Assembly: GCA_963516005.1 (NCBI GenBank)
Contig: CAUPYP010000002.1
Location: 1-64,000, forward strand
DNA from: CAMUQR01 sp963516005
GTDB taxonomy: Bacteria > Patescibacteriota > Saccharimonadia > Saccharimonadales > Saccharimonadaceae
Direction: 5' to 3'
DNA: 64,000 bases
Shown: positions 48,862 to 59,063 of the stretch, piece by piece
Layout: each line of letters begins with the position of its first letter
Numbering within the stretch: position 1 is the stretch's first letter
Translations under genes and position numbers: made by a program
The notes under the pieces: generated by a model
What the model was told of the DNA's origin: nothing
What the model saw: the letters and a program-made list of their open reading frames with translations, nothing else
Databases searched by the model: none

Positions 48862-50537
48862 ACTGCAAAAATCTCCCTAACATAGCGCAAGGTTTTAATC
48901 ACATCATCGTTTGATTGCTCTTTCATTTCAATTGACACATAGTGATTATAACCACTATCCACGAGTAACTTCTTTAGCTCCTTATGTAGGTGGCGTTTCT
49001 TGATTTTTTCGAGATTTGGCTCACTAATATGAATATGATTTACAAGCTTAATATTGTCTTTAATGACAGATAAATCTTCTTGATTGTAAATCACAGTGCC
49101 AAGATCAACATTCACTTTTAAGGCGGGTAGATTTAGTTCCTTTACAAAGTCAAACGCTTCTTGCGTGGTATTAATGAAATTTGTTCGATAAATTGTTGGA
49201 TTCGGCTCAAGCGCAATCACCACTTGTTTCGCCTCGGCATATTCTGCAATTTCTCGGAAAAATTGCTTCGCAAGTTCAATATCACCAGCTGGATTAGGCA
49301 TATTGCGGTTTTTTGGCGAACCAAACACCATATTACGACAGTTAATTTTATCAGCTAAATCGATAGCCTGCTTAGTTAAAGCGACTAATTTATCGTAACC
49401 ACCAGTAAAAATCCCATCACTGACCTGATACCAAATTGATTGCATTGACACAATTGGTAGATCAAACTCATTCATCATTTTCTCAGCATATTCGGCGATA
49501 TTATCCTGATGAGCGTATGGATCAACGGCAATTTTTGATGGAGCGATTTCCAAACCATTATATTGCTCTAATTCGCGATAATCAAAAGTTTCCCCAAAGC
49601 CAATATTAGAAATGGCTAGTTTCAATGGATGAACGAAATATTTGATATCTGATAGAATCTGATCACGCTTTAAAATATATCCGTCATCCGAGCCAAAGAC
49701 TGCTGAATGTTTGGTTTTAAAATTATAATTAGCTGGATGATCCGTAATGTGGTTGGCAAATTGCTTACCATACAAGTATTCATATACCTCAGCCGCTGTA
49801 ATCGGCTCAGTCGCAATATTTAGCACTTTAATCTGATTATCGAGAGCTAGAGTAATGTGATCAAATAAATAATCCAAATTATAAAATTGATAAGACGCTC
49901 GGCTATCAGTAAAGTTCAAAGCTGAGAAATTATTATTTGATAGCTCTTGAATTAAGCGCTCTTTCAAACTAGCCTTGATTTTTTGTAACTGGTAAAAACC
50001 GTTTGGTTGTTTCTGATAGCATTCGCTCAAAAAATCAATCTTAGCACTTAATTCATTAAACTTAGTTTCATTAAGCATTGATGGCGCTGGGTTTAATAAG
50101 TCATAAATAAAGTTCTTTTTAATATTAGCACCGAATAAAGCCGGTAACCGTACAATTAACGCATTTTCGTAATGTTCACGCACCATTTCCTCAAGTAACA
50201 GACGATTTAAGCCATAGGCCTCCATGCCATCCTTATCCATAACAGCATCTTCGTCTTTTTGGAAAGAGTCTTTATAGACATCGACACTCGAAATCAAAAC
50301 TAATCGCTTGGGATTAATTTTTTGGATATTATCAAAGGCTTGCTGGATTAAAGCAAAATCCGCTTCACGATCTTGATTGGCTAAATATTTTACCGCCGGC
50401 ACACCAGCATAAATTAGTAAATCTGGATTTAAACCATAAGCCTGCTCAATGTTAGTGTGGTCAAAACCCGCATCGAATTGGCCATTGCGAAAGATATTTG
50501 AACCAACAAAACCAGTATTACCGACTAATATATTCAT
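48858..50537 (-). CDS. Fusion of NAD-dependent epimerase/reductase and TIM-barrel sugar isomerase
   Basis: 559 residues. The N-terminal ~290 are an SDR-type sugar epimerase or dehydratase: ILVGNTGFVGSNIF binds nucleotide, LVLISSVDVY has the Ser, and AYGLNRLLLEE holds the Tyr but with Arg where Lys is usual. The C-terminal ~255 are a xylose-isomerase-like TIM barrel (VIALEPNPTIYRTNF, KVNVDLGTVIYNQ, HIHISEPN, VSIEMKEQS) with plausible metal ligands. The pair suggests two consecutive steps on one sugar nucleotide or sugar phosphate. The exact reaction is not known. Confidence 0.8.
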   Translation of the reverse strand: MNILVGNTGFVGSNIFRNGQFDAGFDHTNIEQAYGLNPDLLIYAGVPAVKYLANQDREADFALIQQAFDNIQKINPKRLVLISSVDVYKDSFQKDEDAVMDKDGMEAYGLNRLLLEEMVREHYENALIVRLPALFGANIKKNFIYDLLNPAPSMLNETKFNELSAKIDFLSECYQKQPNGFYQLQKIKASLKERLIQELSNNNFSALNFTDSRASYQFYNLDYLFDHITLALDNQIKVLNIATEPITAAEVYEYLYGKQFANHITDHPANYNFKTKHSAVFGSDDGYILKRDQILSDIKYFVHPLKLAISNIGFGETFDYRELEQYNGLEIAPSKIAVDPYAHQDNIAEYAEKMMNEFDLPIVSMQSIWYQVSDGIFTGGYDKLVALTKQAIDLADKINCRNMVFGSPKNRNMPNPAGDIELAKQFFREIAEYAEAKQVVIALEPNPTIYRTNFINTTQEAFDFVKELNLPALKVNVDLGTVIYNQEDLSVIKDNIKLVNHIHISEPNLEKIKKRHLHKELKKLLVDSGYNHYVSIEMKEQSNDDVIKTLRYVREIFAV

Positions 50538-52321
50538 CTTGAAAAACCTTTCTTTTTTTCTCTATCATAAAAAATTATAAATAACAGCAACGGAACTGAC
50601 AGCCAAGCAGCGAACTGATATCTAAACAACGCTACCATCGCTAAGAAATATGTCCCATAGTAACCAGTCAAAAATATCATCGGCAGGAAAAAATAGTATT
50701 TTTTTCGATACAAAATCTTAATCCAAGCAATCCAAAATAATGTAAACGGAATTGAAATTCGGAAAAATATATTTATAAATGGAGTGTTTTTCCATAAAGC
50801 CTTTTGAATATTCTGTGATATATCGCGCTCAACATCAGGCAAAATAGATTGCCGTTTAATATCATAATATTTATCATTGGCACCTAGCTGTTTGAGGTTC
50901 CTATATTCATACTCAATCACTGGATGATACATTTGCGGATCAGGATAATTTTTATCTAAATACCAATAGCCAATAGTATTAAATAAAAATGCCTCTACAT
51001 AACTCTTCGGACATTTTAAAAACATCTTCGTATAATATTTAAAAAATGCTAGCTTATTTTTGTTAAAATTGACAGAGTCAAAATGATTTTTTTGATAATC
51101 AGCAATTTGTTGATTTAATTTATAGATATTTAAATTAATCCTCGGGTAATAATAATGATATCGGTTGATTAAATCCTCCGATAATTGGTCAGCATTCGAT
51201 ACCACGCAACGCGTTAACTGCTGGGACGGAACGCTCATCTTATTGCGTTCAGCTTCAAAGTCTATAATGCCATAGACAGCTAAGAAAATTTGGAAGAACA
51301 CGTAAATCATAATGGCACATGCAATCGGTAAAACTATTTTTTTATTTTTATTACGAAGATATTTAAAGATTAATACAAATAATAATAAAAAGGCAAGAAT
51401 ATATACACCATTGTTTCTCAATAAACACATCATCAGTGCTGACGCGCCTAGGATCATCTGTGTTTCTTTTTGCCGTAAAATCTCTTGATGAATCGAGGCT
51501 AAGGTTAAAATTAATACAATTAAAAACGCAAACAGCCCAAAAATCGTATCTTGCGAGGTTGAAATATACATAATTAGTGAAAATGGCAACACCACACACA
51601 ATGCCATCATCTTGATAATTGCTACTGGTAGATATTTGCTAGCTATTTTCAAAGCGATATAAATGATTAAAATTGCCAATGCACTTTGTAAAAATGCATA
51701 TATCGCCAGTCCAATTTCCGCACTACCAAACACACCAACGCCAATTTTCACAATTGTTAAATACAGCCAAGCTGAATGGACTATCGAATAAGTTTGAGTG
51801 ATGGGAATATTTGAATCAGAAAATTGCAATAACTGATAACCAGCATCATAACCATATACCCCAGGAAATGAAATCAGGAAAAAAATAAATTGAATAAGTG
51901 CAATTAATATGATTGTTTTTTTAAGACTAAAGTGACGCTTTGGTTTTCCCGTAAAAGATGCTGTCAAAATATAATTCGTCGCTGGCACAAACGCCCAACT
52001 CAGCATGATGATTTTTAAGATTGTATCGATATGCCAATGAATAGAATGTGTAATATCAAGTTGAGCACCGATTACGTAAGTTAAGCTCAAAATACCAGCA
52101 CTAACAAGAGTAAACAACTGTGTTCTTCTAGTGCTTAGATCCACTTTTTCATAAAAATAATAAAACGCAAAAAATAGCAAAAAAGCGAAAGTTCCGCTCA
52201 ATTCCATCGGGTTCGCATAATGACGCATCGCCAATAATTCACAGAGATACCAAAAAACACCAACAGAGGCTAATACTGCGAAAATTACTCGCGGTTTCAA
52301 AATGGACTTTAAGCTACCCAT
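50534..52321 (-). CDS. Polytopic membrane protein, glycosyltransferase-C-like (DUF6020-type)
   Basis: 595 residues with about 12-13 helices in the first ~340 and three at the end, and an extracytoplasmic loop region (about 350-510). The motif FPGVYGYDAGYQLLQFSD after a helix, with acidic residues facing outside, is the pattern seen in DUF6020-like or GT-C glycosyltransferases that use lipid-linked sugars. First gene of the minus-strand run down to 45549. A TATAAT -10 ends eight bases before the ATG. Confidence 0.65.
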   Translation of the reverse strand: MGSLKSILKPRVIFAVLASVGVFWYLCELLAMRHYANPMELSGTFAFLLFFAFYYFYEKVDLSTRRTQLFTLVSAGILSLTYVIGAQLDITHSIHWHIDTILKIIMLSWAFVPATNYILTASFTGKPKRHFSLKKTIILIALIQFIFFLISFPGVYGYDAGYQLLQFSDSNIPITQTYSIVHSAWLYLTIVKIGVGVFGSAEIGLAIYAFLQSALAILIIYIALKIASKYLPVAIIKMMALCVVLPFSLIMYISTSQDTIFGLFAFLIVLILTLASIHQEILRQKETQMILGASALMMCLLRNNGVYILAFLLLFVLIFKYLRNKNKKIVLPIACAIMIYVFFQIFLAVYGIIDFEAERNKMSVPSQQLTRCVVSNADQLSEDLINRYHYYYPRINLNIYKLNQQIADYQKNHFDSVNFNKNKLAFFKYYTKMFLKCPKSYVEAFLFNTIGYWYLDKNYPDPQMYHPVIEYEYRNLKQLGANDKYYDIKRQSILPDVERDISQNIQKALWKNTPFINIFFRISIPFTLFWIAWIKILYRKKYYFFLPMIFLTGYYGTYFLAMVALFRYQFAAWLSVPLLLFIIFYDREKKKGFSR

Positions 52322-52389
52322 ACTGTATAATTATATAAAACTTAGTCAAAAAAGCAACTTGCACAGTGCTTATAAAAAGAGATCGTGAA

Positions 52390-54951
52390 ATGAATATCAA
52401 AGGGAAAAATATAACTTTTATTTACTATAATTTTCAGAAAAACCAATCTATTAAACTTGAGAATAAATCACCAAAAACCAAGCATTTTATTATCTTATCA
52501 CCAGTGAAGCTTAAAAACGATCATTATCTTCAGCTTCAATCAAAATCTGATAATCATACCATTAAAATCCGGCTTCTGAGTAAACGTCTCAAAGAAATTC
52601 GCTCCACCGAAATCAACTCCCGAGCACTTTTCTTTGATTTAAGGCCAGGTAGTTTTTTTGTAGATATTGTCGTTCCAGCAAACACCACCGCCAATCTCCA
52701 TCAGTTAACAGTTAAGGTCCTTCCTATTAGCAACTTTCAAATTGATAAGACTTTAAAAATCAATGCTAGTCGGCTCATGATTACTCCATCATATCCAGCA
52801 TATTCAAATCGCTACCGGTGTGCATTTTTACACGGACGCTTCAAAGCCTATACTGAGAGAAAACTAGATGCTAGCCTACTAGTTGTCAATGATACGCACG
52901 ACACAATCACTACTTACGAATACGATGGAGTAACTGTACAGTCAGTTTCTTATGCACGCCTGCGAACTATTCTTCAGGATCACCATTATCAACAGATTTT
53001 AATTCATTTCTTCAATGAAAAATACGCTCAAATTCTAGATGCCACTGACACCAGCAAAACTAATATTTTCATTTACTCGCACGGAGCTGATACTTTATAT
53101 TGGGATGCGCCGATTTATGGATGTCAATATTTCCAACCTCAGGCAGAACTAAGCAACGAGCAAATTGCTCTCAACCGCACCAAGGACCAAATTCTCAAAC
53201 GCTACAACACTTATGCAAATGTGAAATTTGTTTTTGTCTGCGATTGGGGCCGTAAACATTGCGAGGAACTACTGGGTGAAAAAATCAATAATTACGAGAT
53301 TATACCGTGTTTAATTGATGAATTCGTGTTTTTCCCTAAAGATCGTATCGCGGAACATCGCAAAAAAATCTGTATGATTCGTAGTTTTCATGATCTTAAC
53401 TCTTATTCAATCGACACTAATGTTCGTACCATTTTAGAGTTATCACGTCGTGAGATTTTTAAGGATTTAGAATTTTCAATTTATGGCGATGGTCTCTTAC
53501 ATGACAAATTATTAGCTCCTATTAAAAATTTCCCTAACGTCAAAATCTACAAAACTTTCTTGAGTTCAGATGAGATGTCTCACATGTTTCATGAACATGG
53601 TTTAGCACTATTTGCTACGCGTTATGATTCGCAAGCAGTTGCTACATTGGAATGCGCCCTTTCTGGCACTATTCCCTTAACATCTTATGGTACTGGACTT
53701 AGCGATTTTATTAATGAAGAGATTGGTAATTTTAGCTCTCCAGAAGATTATATTCATATGGCCGATTTGATTGAGGAATATTACCATCAACCAAAGAAAT
53801 TCATGAGCGATTCAAAAAAAGTACATGAGTCAATTATGAAAAGTGCTTCATCGAAATACACTATCGATAAAGAAATTAAGATGTTAAAAAATAGCACAGC
53901 GCCAAAATATTATCTTCATCCACAAAAACCATTAGCAAAACAGCCTCTTTTAACTGTTGTGATTCCGACTTACAATTGTGAGAAATTCCTATACAATAGC
54001 GTTCTGTCCCTCATTAATCACGATTATAACGATTTGGTTGAAGTTATCATTGTTAATGACGGATCAAAAGACAACTCAATCAAAATTGCTAATGAATTGA
54101 AAAAAATATCGCCCTCGGTCAAAGTTATCGATAAAGAAAATGGCGGTCATGGATCAACTATCAATCATGGTATCAAACACGCTACTGGTCGATATTTCAG
54201 ATTAATGGACGGTGATGATTATTATATTACTGATAATTTTGTCACTTTCTTGCAAAAACTTCAAAATGAAGATGCTGATATTGTCTTGACTGATTTAGTC
54301 GAAGATTTTGCAATTGATGCCATAAAACGCAACAGTAAACACTATGACAACTTATTACATTATCAAAAACTTTACCTTGATGATTTAATTTATAGCGGTT
54401 ATGGTTTTAAGCAATGGGGTCCGTTATTATCAACAACCACCTGCAAAACTCAATTATTAAAACAAGCAAATTTCATGATTGATGAACATTGTTTTTATGT
54501 TGATATGGAATATAATTTCTTGACATACTCTCAGTCTCAAACAGTCACCTATTATCCGCTAGAAATCTATAACTATTATCTCGGTCGCAGTGGTCAATCA
54601 ATGTCCATTGAATCACGCAAGAAAAATTACCTTCATCATGAAAAAGTCTGCCTCCGCCTACTTGAAGAGTTTCGTAAGTCACAAGATTCCTTATCAGATC
54701 ACAAAAAAACTTACATCTTAAAGCATATTATCGAGCCGATGTGCAAAGGACAGTATTATGTTGCAACTGAATTATTTACCTCTAATAAACCATTCCTGTC
54801 ATTCGAAAAAAGCTTCAAACAATTTCCAGAATTTTATAATTCCCGAGAAATTGCTGGTAATTTAATTCGGCTTCACCGACTCACTCATGGTTTGTTTATT
54901 CGCTTCACCCCTTTAATGATCAAAACTCTCAATTTTATTAAACGTAAATAA
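52390..54951 (+). CDS. Bifunctional glycosyltransferase: GT4-like plus GT2
   Basis: 853 residues from ATG 52390; the longer GTG frame from 52366 lacks support. Residues about 1-130 form an unassigned beta-rich region. About 140-500 resemble a GT-B enzyme (FVFVCDWGRKHCEELLG, SIYGDGLLHDKLLAPIKNFP, then ATLECALSGTIPLTSYGTG). About 518-760 are a GT2 domain (TVVIPTYNCEKFLYNSVLSL, IIVNDGSKDNS, LMDGDDYY with the metal-binding acids). No membrane helix is obvious. Two transferases in one chain suggest processive building of a repeating disaccharide. It is divergent from the 50534 gene. Confidence 0.82.
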   Translation: MNIKGKNITFIYYNFQKNQSIKLENKSPKTKHFIILSPVKLKNDHYLQLQSKSDNHTIKIRLLSKRLKEIRSTEINSRALFFDLRPGSFFVDIVVPANTTANLHQLTVKVLPISNFQIDKTLKINASRLMITPSYPAYSNRYRCAFLHGRFKAYTERKLDASLLVVNDTHDTITTYEYDGVTVQSVSYARLRTILQDHHYQQILIHFFNEKYAQILDATDTSKTNIFIYSHGADTLYWDAPIYGCQYFQPQAELSNEQIALNRTKDQILKRYNTYANVKFVFVCDWGRKHCEELLGEKINNYEIIPCLIDEFVFFPKDRIAEHRKKICMIRSFHDLNSYSIDTNVRTILELSRREIFKDLEFSIYGDGLLHDKLLAPIKNFPNVKIYKTFLSSDEMSHMFHEHGLALFATRYDSQAVATLECALSGTIPLTSYGTGLSDFINEEIGNFSSPEDYIHMADLIEEYYHQPKKFMSDSKKVHESIMKSASSKYTIDKEIKMLKNSTAPKYYLHPQKPLAKQPLLTVVIPTYNCEKFLYNSVLSLINHDYNDLVEVIIVNDGSKDNSIKIANELKKISPSVKVIDKENGGHGSTINHGIKHATGRYFRLMDGDDYYITDNFVTFLQKLQNEDADIVLTDLVEDFAIDAIKRNSKHYDNLLHYQKLYLDDLIYSGYGFKQWGPLLSTTTCKTQLLKQANFMIDEHCFYVDMEYNFLTYSQSQTVTYYPLEIYNYYLGRSGQSMSIESRKKNYLHHEKVCLRLLEEFRKSQDSLSDHKKTYILKHIIEPMCKGQYYVATELFTSNKPFLSFEKSFKQFPEFYNSREIAGNLIRLHRLTHGLFIRFTPLMIKTLNFIKRK

Positions 54952-54955
54952 TAAG

Positions 54956-57112
54956 CTACGGTTTAACATTGAATTGTAAAGTGGTTTTTTCTTGACCAGT
55001 CTCTGGAGTGCGTACATCGTAGTCATGCCAGAGCTGGTTTTTGAAGGTTGAGAAGAAAGCGCGGAATTTACCACTTTTTGTGAACGGAGCAGTTCGTGAG
55101 AAAGTTTTTTCTTGACCAGCTGGTACTGTGCCAACTTCCATGCAACCAAAGTCATGATTACCATTATGCTCATCTCGAACAATGAAACAAATTAGCTCAT
55201 TGGCGTAAATGTCTCGATTGGAATGGTTTTTGATCTTAAAGCTGGCAGTGACTGGTTCATTCACACGAGGGTTTGGATTTGATAAAGTTAAGCCTTGAGT
55301 GAGAGTGAGAGCTGGTTTAACATTGAATTGTAAAGTGGTTTTTTCTTGACCAGTCTCTGGAGTGCGTACATCGTAGTCATGCCAGAGCTGGTTTTTGAAG
55401 GTTGAGAAGAAAGCGCGGAATTTACCACTTTTTGTGAACGGAGCAGTTCGTGAGAAAGTTTTTTCTTGACCAGCTGGTACTGTGCCAACTTCCATGCAAC
55501 CAAAGTCATGATTACCATTATGCTCATCTCGAACAATGAAACAAATTAGCTCATTGGCGTAAATGTCTCGATTGGAATGGTTTTTGATCTTAAAGCTGGC
55601 AGTGACTGGTTCATTCACACGAGGGTTTGGATTTGATAAAGTTAAGCCTTGAGTGAGAGTGAGAGCTGGTTTAACATTGAATTGTAAAGTGGTTTTTTCT
55701 TGACCAGCATTCATCATTTTGTATGAAATATTAGTAGCTGGCGTATGGATAGTCGGCATTATTTGTTTAAAACTACGCACTTCATTTTTATCGAGCGTAA
55801 TTGGAGTGGTTTGTGTGTTTCTTCTTACATTACCGTTTTGCAACTCGTAAAAGACGGGTGCAACTTTGGTTTTATATTGACTCGTATTGGCAATTGAATA
55901 TGACGCTTCAACTAAATCATTTGTTCGTGAGCCATTACTGACTGTAAAATTATTAATAATCGGTTTACTCTGGACAACATATTTATTAAAACAATAGTCT
56001 TGGCTATAATTTAGCTCACACGGCCTCCATATGTTTTCTCCCTTAGCAATACTACTAAGGAAAAATTGATATTCCCCTTCAAGATTTGCATCAAATGTTT
56101 TTTCAATTAACTTTGATTCGCCTGGCCTCAACGTCACGTCTCTGAGCATATAGTCGATATTTTTTGACAAAGCATCTCGTGCGGCAATACCAATGTAATC
56201 ATAGTGAAAAGTTGTTTTTGTGTCATTTTTGACCGTAAAACTCACCTTAAGCTTATCACCAATAAACCGCTGACCAAATTCATCAGAAGAAGATACACTT
56301 AATGGCGAGGCCTTCACGGCATCTTGAGTCGACCCAAACCATTTCTTAAAATAAAGATAAAAATTACGATTACCATAAGCGCCACAATAAGCTTGTCCCC
56401 AACCAGCCGCTAACGCTCCAGCGTTTGGTTGATAAGGGGTGTAACGATATAATGCCGAGGTGGCTCGGTTTTCAATGTAGACATTAGAGCCACCACAAGC
56501 TTTGTTCGGATTATATTGAATAAAGTTATTACCAACAGGATAATTGCTCCAACCGCCGTCTAAAACTGAGCGAAATAGCTTAGCCGCCAGCCGTACTTGA
56601 TTTTTTAAGCCATAATATTGTGCATCGCATGGTGCGGTATCTGGACAGCCAAAACCAGTGGCTGTACGATATTGAATATGATTTGGCCAAGTGTCGGTCA
56701 CCAGGCTTTGTTCTTTTTCTAATAAAACCAATAACACTTGCGGATTGATGCGATAATCTTGAGCTGCTTGCCAAATAATATGCGCCGCCGATTCACCATC
56801 AAATAAGTCATCAGCCATACATACAAAATGTCCGTCGCGAATATTATATCTAATATTCGGATAACGTTTAGCTTTGTTGATATCACGGTCATTGCAGTGA
56901 TTTTTTGATTTCAAAAATGCCTGAATCTGCGACTCAGTTATCGTGGTGTAATTGCTCATAACATAGTCGCTCATAATATTACCTGGCTTAAAGTTCGCTA
57001 AAGCCTGCGCCTGTTCTCTGTGATAAAAATAATAAGTACAAAACGACGCAACGATAATAATTGCCGTTATGATCGAGAATTTTAAACGTTTTTTGCGAAC
57101 TAGGCGTCTCAT
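54956..57112 (-). CDS. Exported lysozyme-like protein with duplicated C-terminal domain
   Basis: 718 residues. A signal anchor (about 12-32) is followed by a module with PGNIMSDYVMSNYTTITESQ, IQAFLKS and VLLVLLEKEQSLVTDT, the hemagglutinin/lysozyme-like domain common in Actinobacteria and Saccharibacteria, where the Glu in LLEKEQ may be catalytic for cell wall cleavage. Three to four Ig-like domains (PxxxFTVSNG-type, about 265-480) follow. Two identical 118-residue units end the protein, produced by an exact DNA duplication. The start overlaps the 57109 gene (ATGA). Hydrolytic activity is inferred. Confidence 0.78.
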   Translation of the reverse strand: MRRLVRKKRLKFSIITAIIIVASFCTYYFYHREQAQALANFKPGNIMSDYVMSNYTTITESQIQAFLKSKNHCNDRDINKAKRYPNIRYNIRDGHFVCMADDLFDGESAAHIIWQAAQDYRINPQVLLVLLEKEQSLVTDTWPNHIQYRTATGFGCPDTAPCDAQYYGLKNQVRLAAKLFRSVLDGGWSNYPVGNNFIQYNPNKACGGSNVYIENRATSALYRYTPYQPNAGALAAGWGQAYCGAYGNRNFYLYFKKWFGSTQDAVKASPLSVSSSDEFGQRFIGDKLKVSFTVKNDTKTTFHYDYIGIAARDALSKNIDYMLRDVTLRPGESKLIEKTFDANLEGEYQFFLSSIAKGENIWRPCELNYSQDYCFNKYVVQSKPIINNFTVSNGSRTNDLVEASYSIANTSQYKTKVAPVFYELQNGNVRRNTQTTPITLDKNEVRSFKQIMPTIHTPATNISYKMMNAGQEKTTLQFNVKPALTLTQGLTLSNPNPRVNEPVTASFKIKNHSNRDIYANELICFIVRDEHNGNHDFGCMEVGTVPAGQEKTFSRTAPFTKSGKFRAFFSTFKNQLWHDYDVRTPETGQEKTTLQFNVKPALTLTQGLTLSNPNPRVNEPVTASFKIKNHSNRDIYANELICFIVRDEHNGNHDFGCMEVGTVPAGQEKTFSRTAPFTKSGKFRAFFSTFKNQLWHDYDVRTPETGQEKTTLQFNVKP
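54960..55667 (-). repeat. Exact tandem duplication, two 354-bp units
   Basis: 54960-55313 and 55314-55667 match base for base, and the first ~40 bases of a third unit follow at 55668. The unit length is 118 codons, so the frame is kept. No divergence at all means a very recent event, active homogenisation, or an assembly effect. Confidence 0.92.
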
Positions 57113-57678
57113 TGAATTTCTACCTCACTACCATTAATAAGACCAGTTTTATTATCGGCTTCGACTTTGATTTTAATTGACCATTTGCCAGCTGATAATT
57201 GTTCAAGTGGCACATCAAATCCCTGGCAAGTAGCTGATGATGGATTATCGATCGTCGGGGCGGTATAAGTCAGCGTTTTTGAGCCGTTAACTAGATTCAA
57301 AGTACACTTGCCGGTAGTATGTAAAAATTGGTTAATCGTTACTCGAATAGTGAGTTTTTTAGACTGAGTGTTGACGGTTTTATTACTAATATAGCCAGTA
57401 ATGTCATTGGCTTGATTTGGATCCTGACCTTCGTTTTGAATTGGTGTTTTTGATTGATCAGTTGCTTTGTGAGCGGTTGAATCGCTGCCATTTGGTGTAG
57501 TTGGGGCTTTCTCAGAAGATTGTTTGGTGTTGTTGTCACTCGAGGCTGGTGTTTGAGTATTGTGAGTAGTTTTTGACTCAAATGGAAAAAAACTAAACAC
57601 CTTCGCTAAGATGACGTATGCGGAAATTAAAATCACTAGAATGATCAAGATTTTACTAATTATTTTTTTTGTTTTCAT
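57109..57678 (-). CDS. Membrane-anchored protein with Ser/Thr-rich linker
   Basis: 189 residues with a helix (about 8-28), a low-complexity linker rich in Thr, Ser, Gln and Pro (about 35-90) and a small beta domain with two Cys (KCTLNLVNGSKTLTYTAP, SATCQGFDVPLEQLSAGKWS). The same fold pattern ends the partial protein at 63493, so they look like paralogues. It overlaps the lysozyme-like gene by 4 bases, so they are probably expressed together. Function is unknown. Confidence 0.65.
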   Translation of the reverse strand: MKTKKIISKILIILVILISAYVILAKVFSFFPFESKTTHNTQTPASSDNNTKQSSEKAPTTPNGSDSTAHKATDQSKTPIQNEGQDPNQANDITGYISNKTVNTQSKKLTIRVTINQFLHTTGKCTLNLVNGSKTLTYTAPTIDNPSSATCQGFDVPLEQLSAGKWSIKIKVEADNKTGLINGSEVEIQ

Positions 57679-57797
57679 ATAAACCTACTTTCAAAGCTAA
57701 ATAATGACGTTGGTTAATCGTCTATTATTATAATGCTAAAGTTTATAATAGTCAATAAAATTAGTAGGGTATCAATAACTACAACTTGCAGTCAATT

Positions 57798-59063
57798 TTA
57801 ATTGTTGAGCTGTTGCGCAATATCATACGCCCAAGTCATACAATCTTCCATTGAACTGTAGGTCCATTTACCGTAACGACCCGTAGTGTATACATTCTGC
57901 TGTTCAAGCTGTTCCTTAATAGAAGTAATTTTTTTATCGGTATCACCATTAATATGCACATATGCTGGATCCATGATAATCACCGATTTATCAACTAGCT
58001 CGATTTCGTCATCTAAAATCTCAACTGCTCGTAAACCATCAAGGGTTTTTGCTAGTTCTTTATCAACATCAATCGAAGCGTCTTTTGAGAAGCCAATTTC
58101 AACGTACAAGCTCAGCTTATCTTGATTAAGAATATTGTCATAGAAGCCTACTCGATAAAAATTCAATGTTTTGTCTGGGAAATATACCCAATGTTCTTGA
58201 TTGTATTTTGATGATTTTTTATTGAATCCCAAATTAAAAACTAAGACTTTATTAAATGACATTTCCGAAAGAATCTGAGAATAATCATCACCCAATACTT
58301 CGAAAAACTGATTCAAAGGAGAGGTGTTGATTAAGTTTTGATAAGCAATCATCGTTCCATCACTCAGCTGTGCAACTTTTTGCCCTAAATCGATTTTTTC
58401 AACCTTCACACCAGAGATAATACTATTTTGATCAATCTGAGCTCGCAATTTATCAATAAAATATTGAGTGCCTTGCTTCAGATACAAAAAATGATCATTA
58501 TATGTGACAGTTTGATTGTTTTTAAAATTCTTAATAATGTCCGATAGATTAGCATAAGGAAAGAAACGACCCATCGCATCGCGGTCCAAGGTTGTTAAAT
58601 CAGTCGCATATAGCTTTTCGTTATAGGGTTTTAAAAACTTCTCAGTAATCGCACCACCGAATTTGCCATATAGCATATCCAAAAAGCTATCATAAGTTTC
58701 TTTTTCTTCTTTAAAAAAGAGATCATACACACATTCCAATAATTCATTTTTTTCTAATTGGTGAATGTTAGACTGAAAAGGATAATCAATTAATTTGCCC
58801 TTGTAATAAATTTTGGTAACTTTAGTTTGAGTGATGATTTCATCTTCTTCAACCAGACTTAAGAATAATTGCTTCATTTGTTCAGTTTTAAAATGATAAA
58901 AATGCCCAGCATAATCCCAAACATAATTTGGATTATGAATTGTGCGACAATAACCACCAAGTTCTTGCTCTTTTTCGACGATTAAAAAATCTTTCTTGAG
59001 ATAATAAGCGGCTGTTAAACCAGAGATGCCACCACCGATAATTAAATTTTTAATTTGCTTCAT
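57798..59063 (-). CDS. UDP-galactopyranose mutase-like flavoenzyme
   Basis: 421 residues from ATG 59063, whose ATGA overlaps the stop of the ABC ATPase gene; the longer frame from 59084 runs inside that gene. The FAD motif is LIIGGGISGLTAAYYL, then EKEQELGGYCRT, and near the end TGRYGKWTYSSMED matches the GRxGxYxYxxMD motif of UDP-galactopyranose mutases and relatives. Ring contraction of UDP-Gal to UDP-Galf is likely but related amine-oxidase-like enzymes cannot be excluded. GalE at 44460 would supply UDP-Gal. Confidence 0.75.
   Translation of the reverse strand: MKQIKNLIIGGGISGLTAAYYLKKDFLIVEKEQELGGYCRTIHNPNYVWDYAGHFYHFKTEQMKQLFLSLVEEDEIITQTKVTKIYYKGKLIDYPFQSNIHQLEKNELLECVYDLFFKEEKETYDSFLDMLYGKFGGAITEKFLKPYNEKLYATDLTTLDRDAMGRFFPYANLSDIIKNFKNNQTVTYNDHFLYLKQGTQYFIDKLRAQIDQNSIISGVKVEKIDLGQKVAQLSDGTMIAYQNLINTSPLNQFFEVLGDDYSQILSEMSFNKVLVFNLGFNKKSSKYNQEHWVYFPDKTLNFYRVGFYDNILNQDKLSLYVEIGFSKDASIDVDKELAKTLDGLRAVEILDDEIELVDKSVIIMDPAYVHINGDTDKKITSIKEQLEQQNVYTTGRYGKWTYSSMEDCMTWAYDIAQQLNN

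Noticed and set aside
59060..59062. UGA recoded as Gly (genetic code 25)
   Set aside because: TGA ends the ABC ATPase exactly where the next gene begins, and long genes here do not run through TGA codons.
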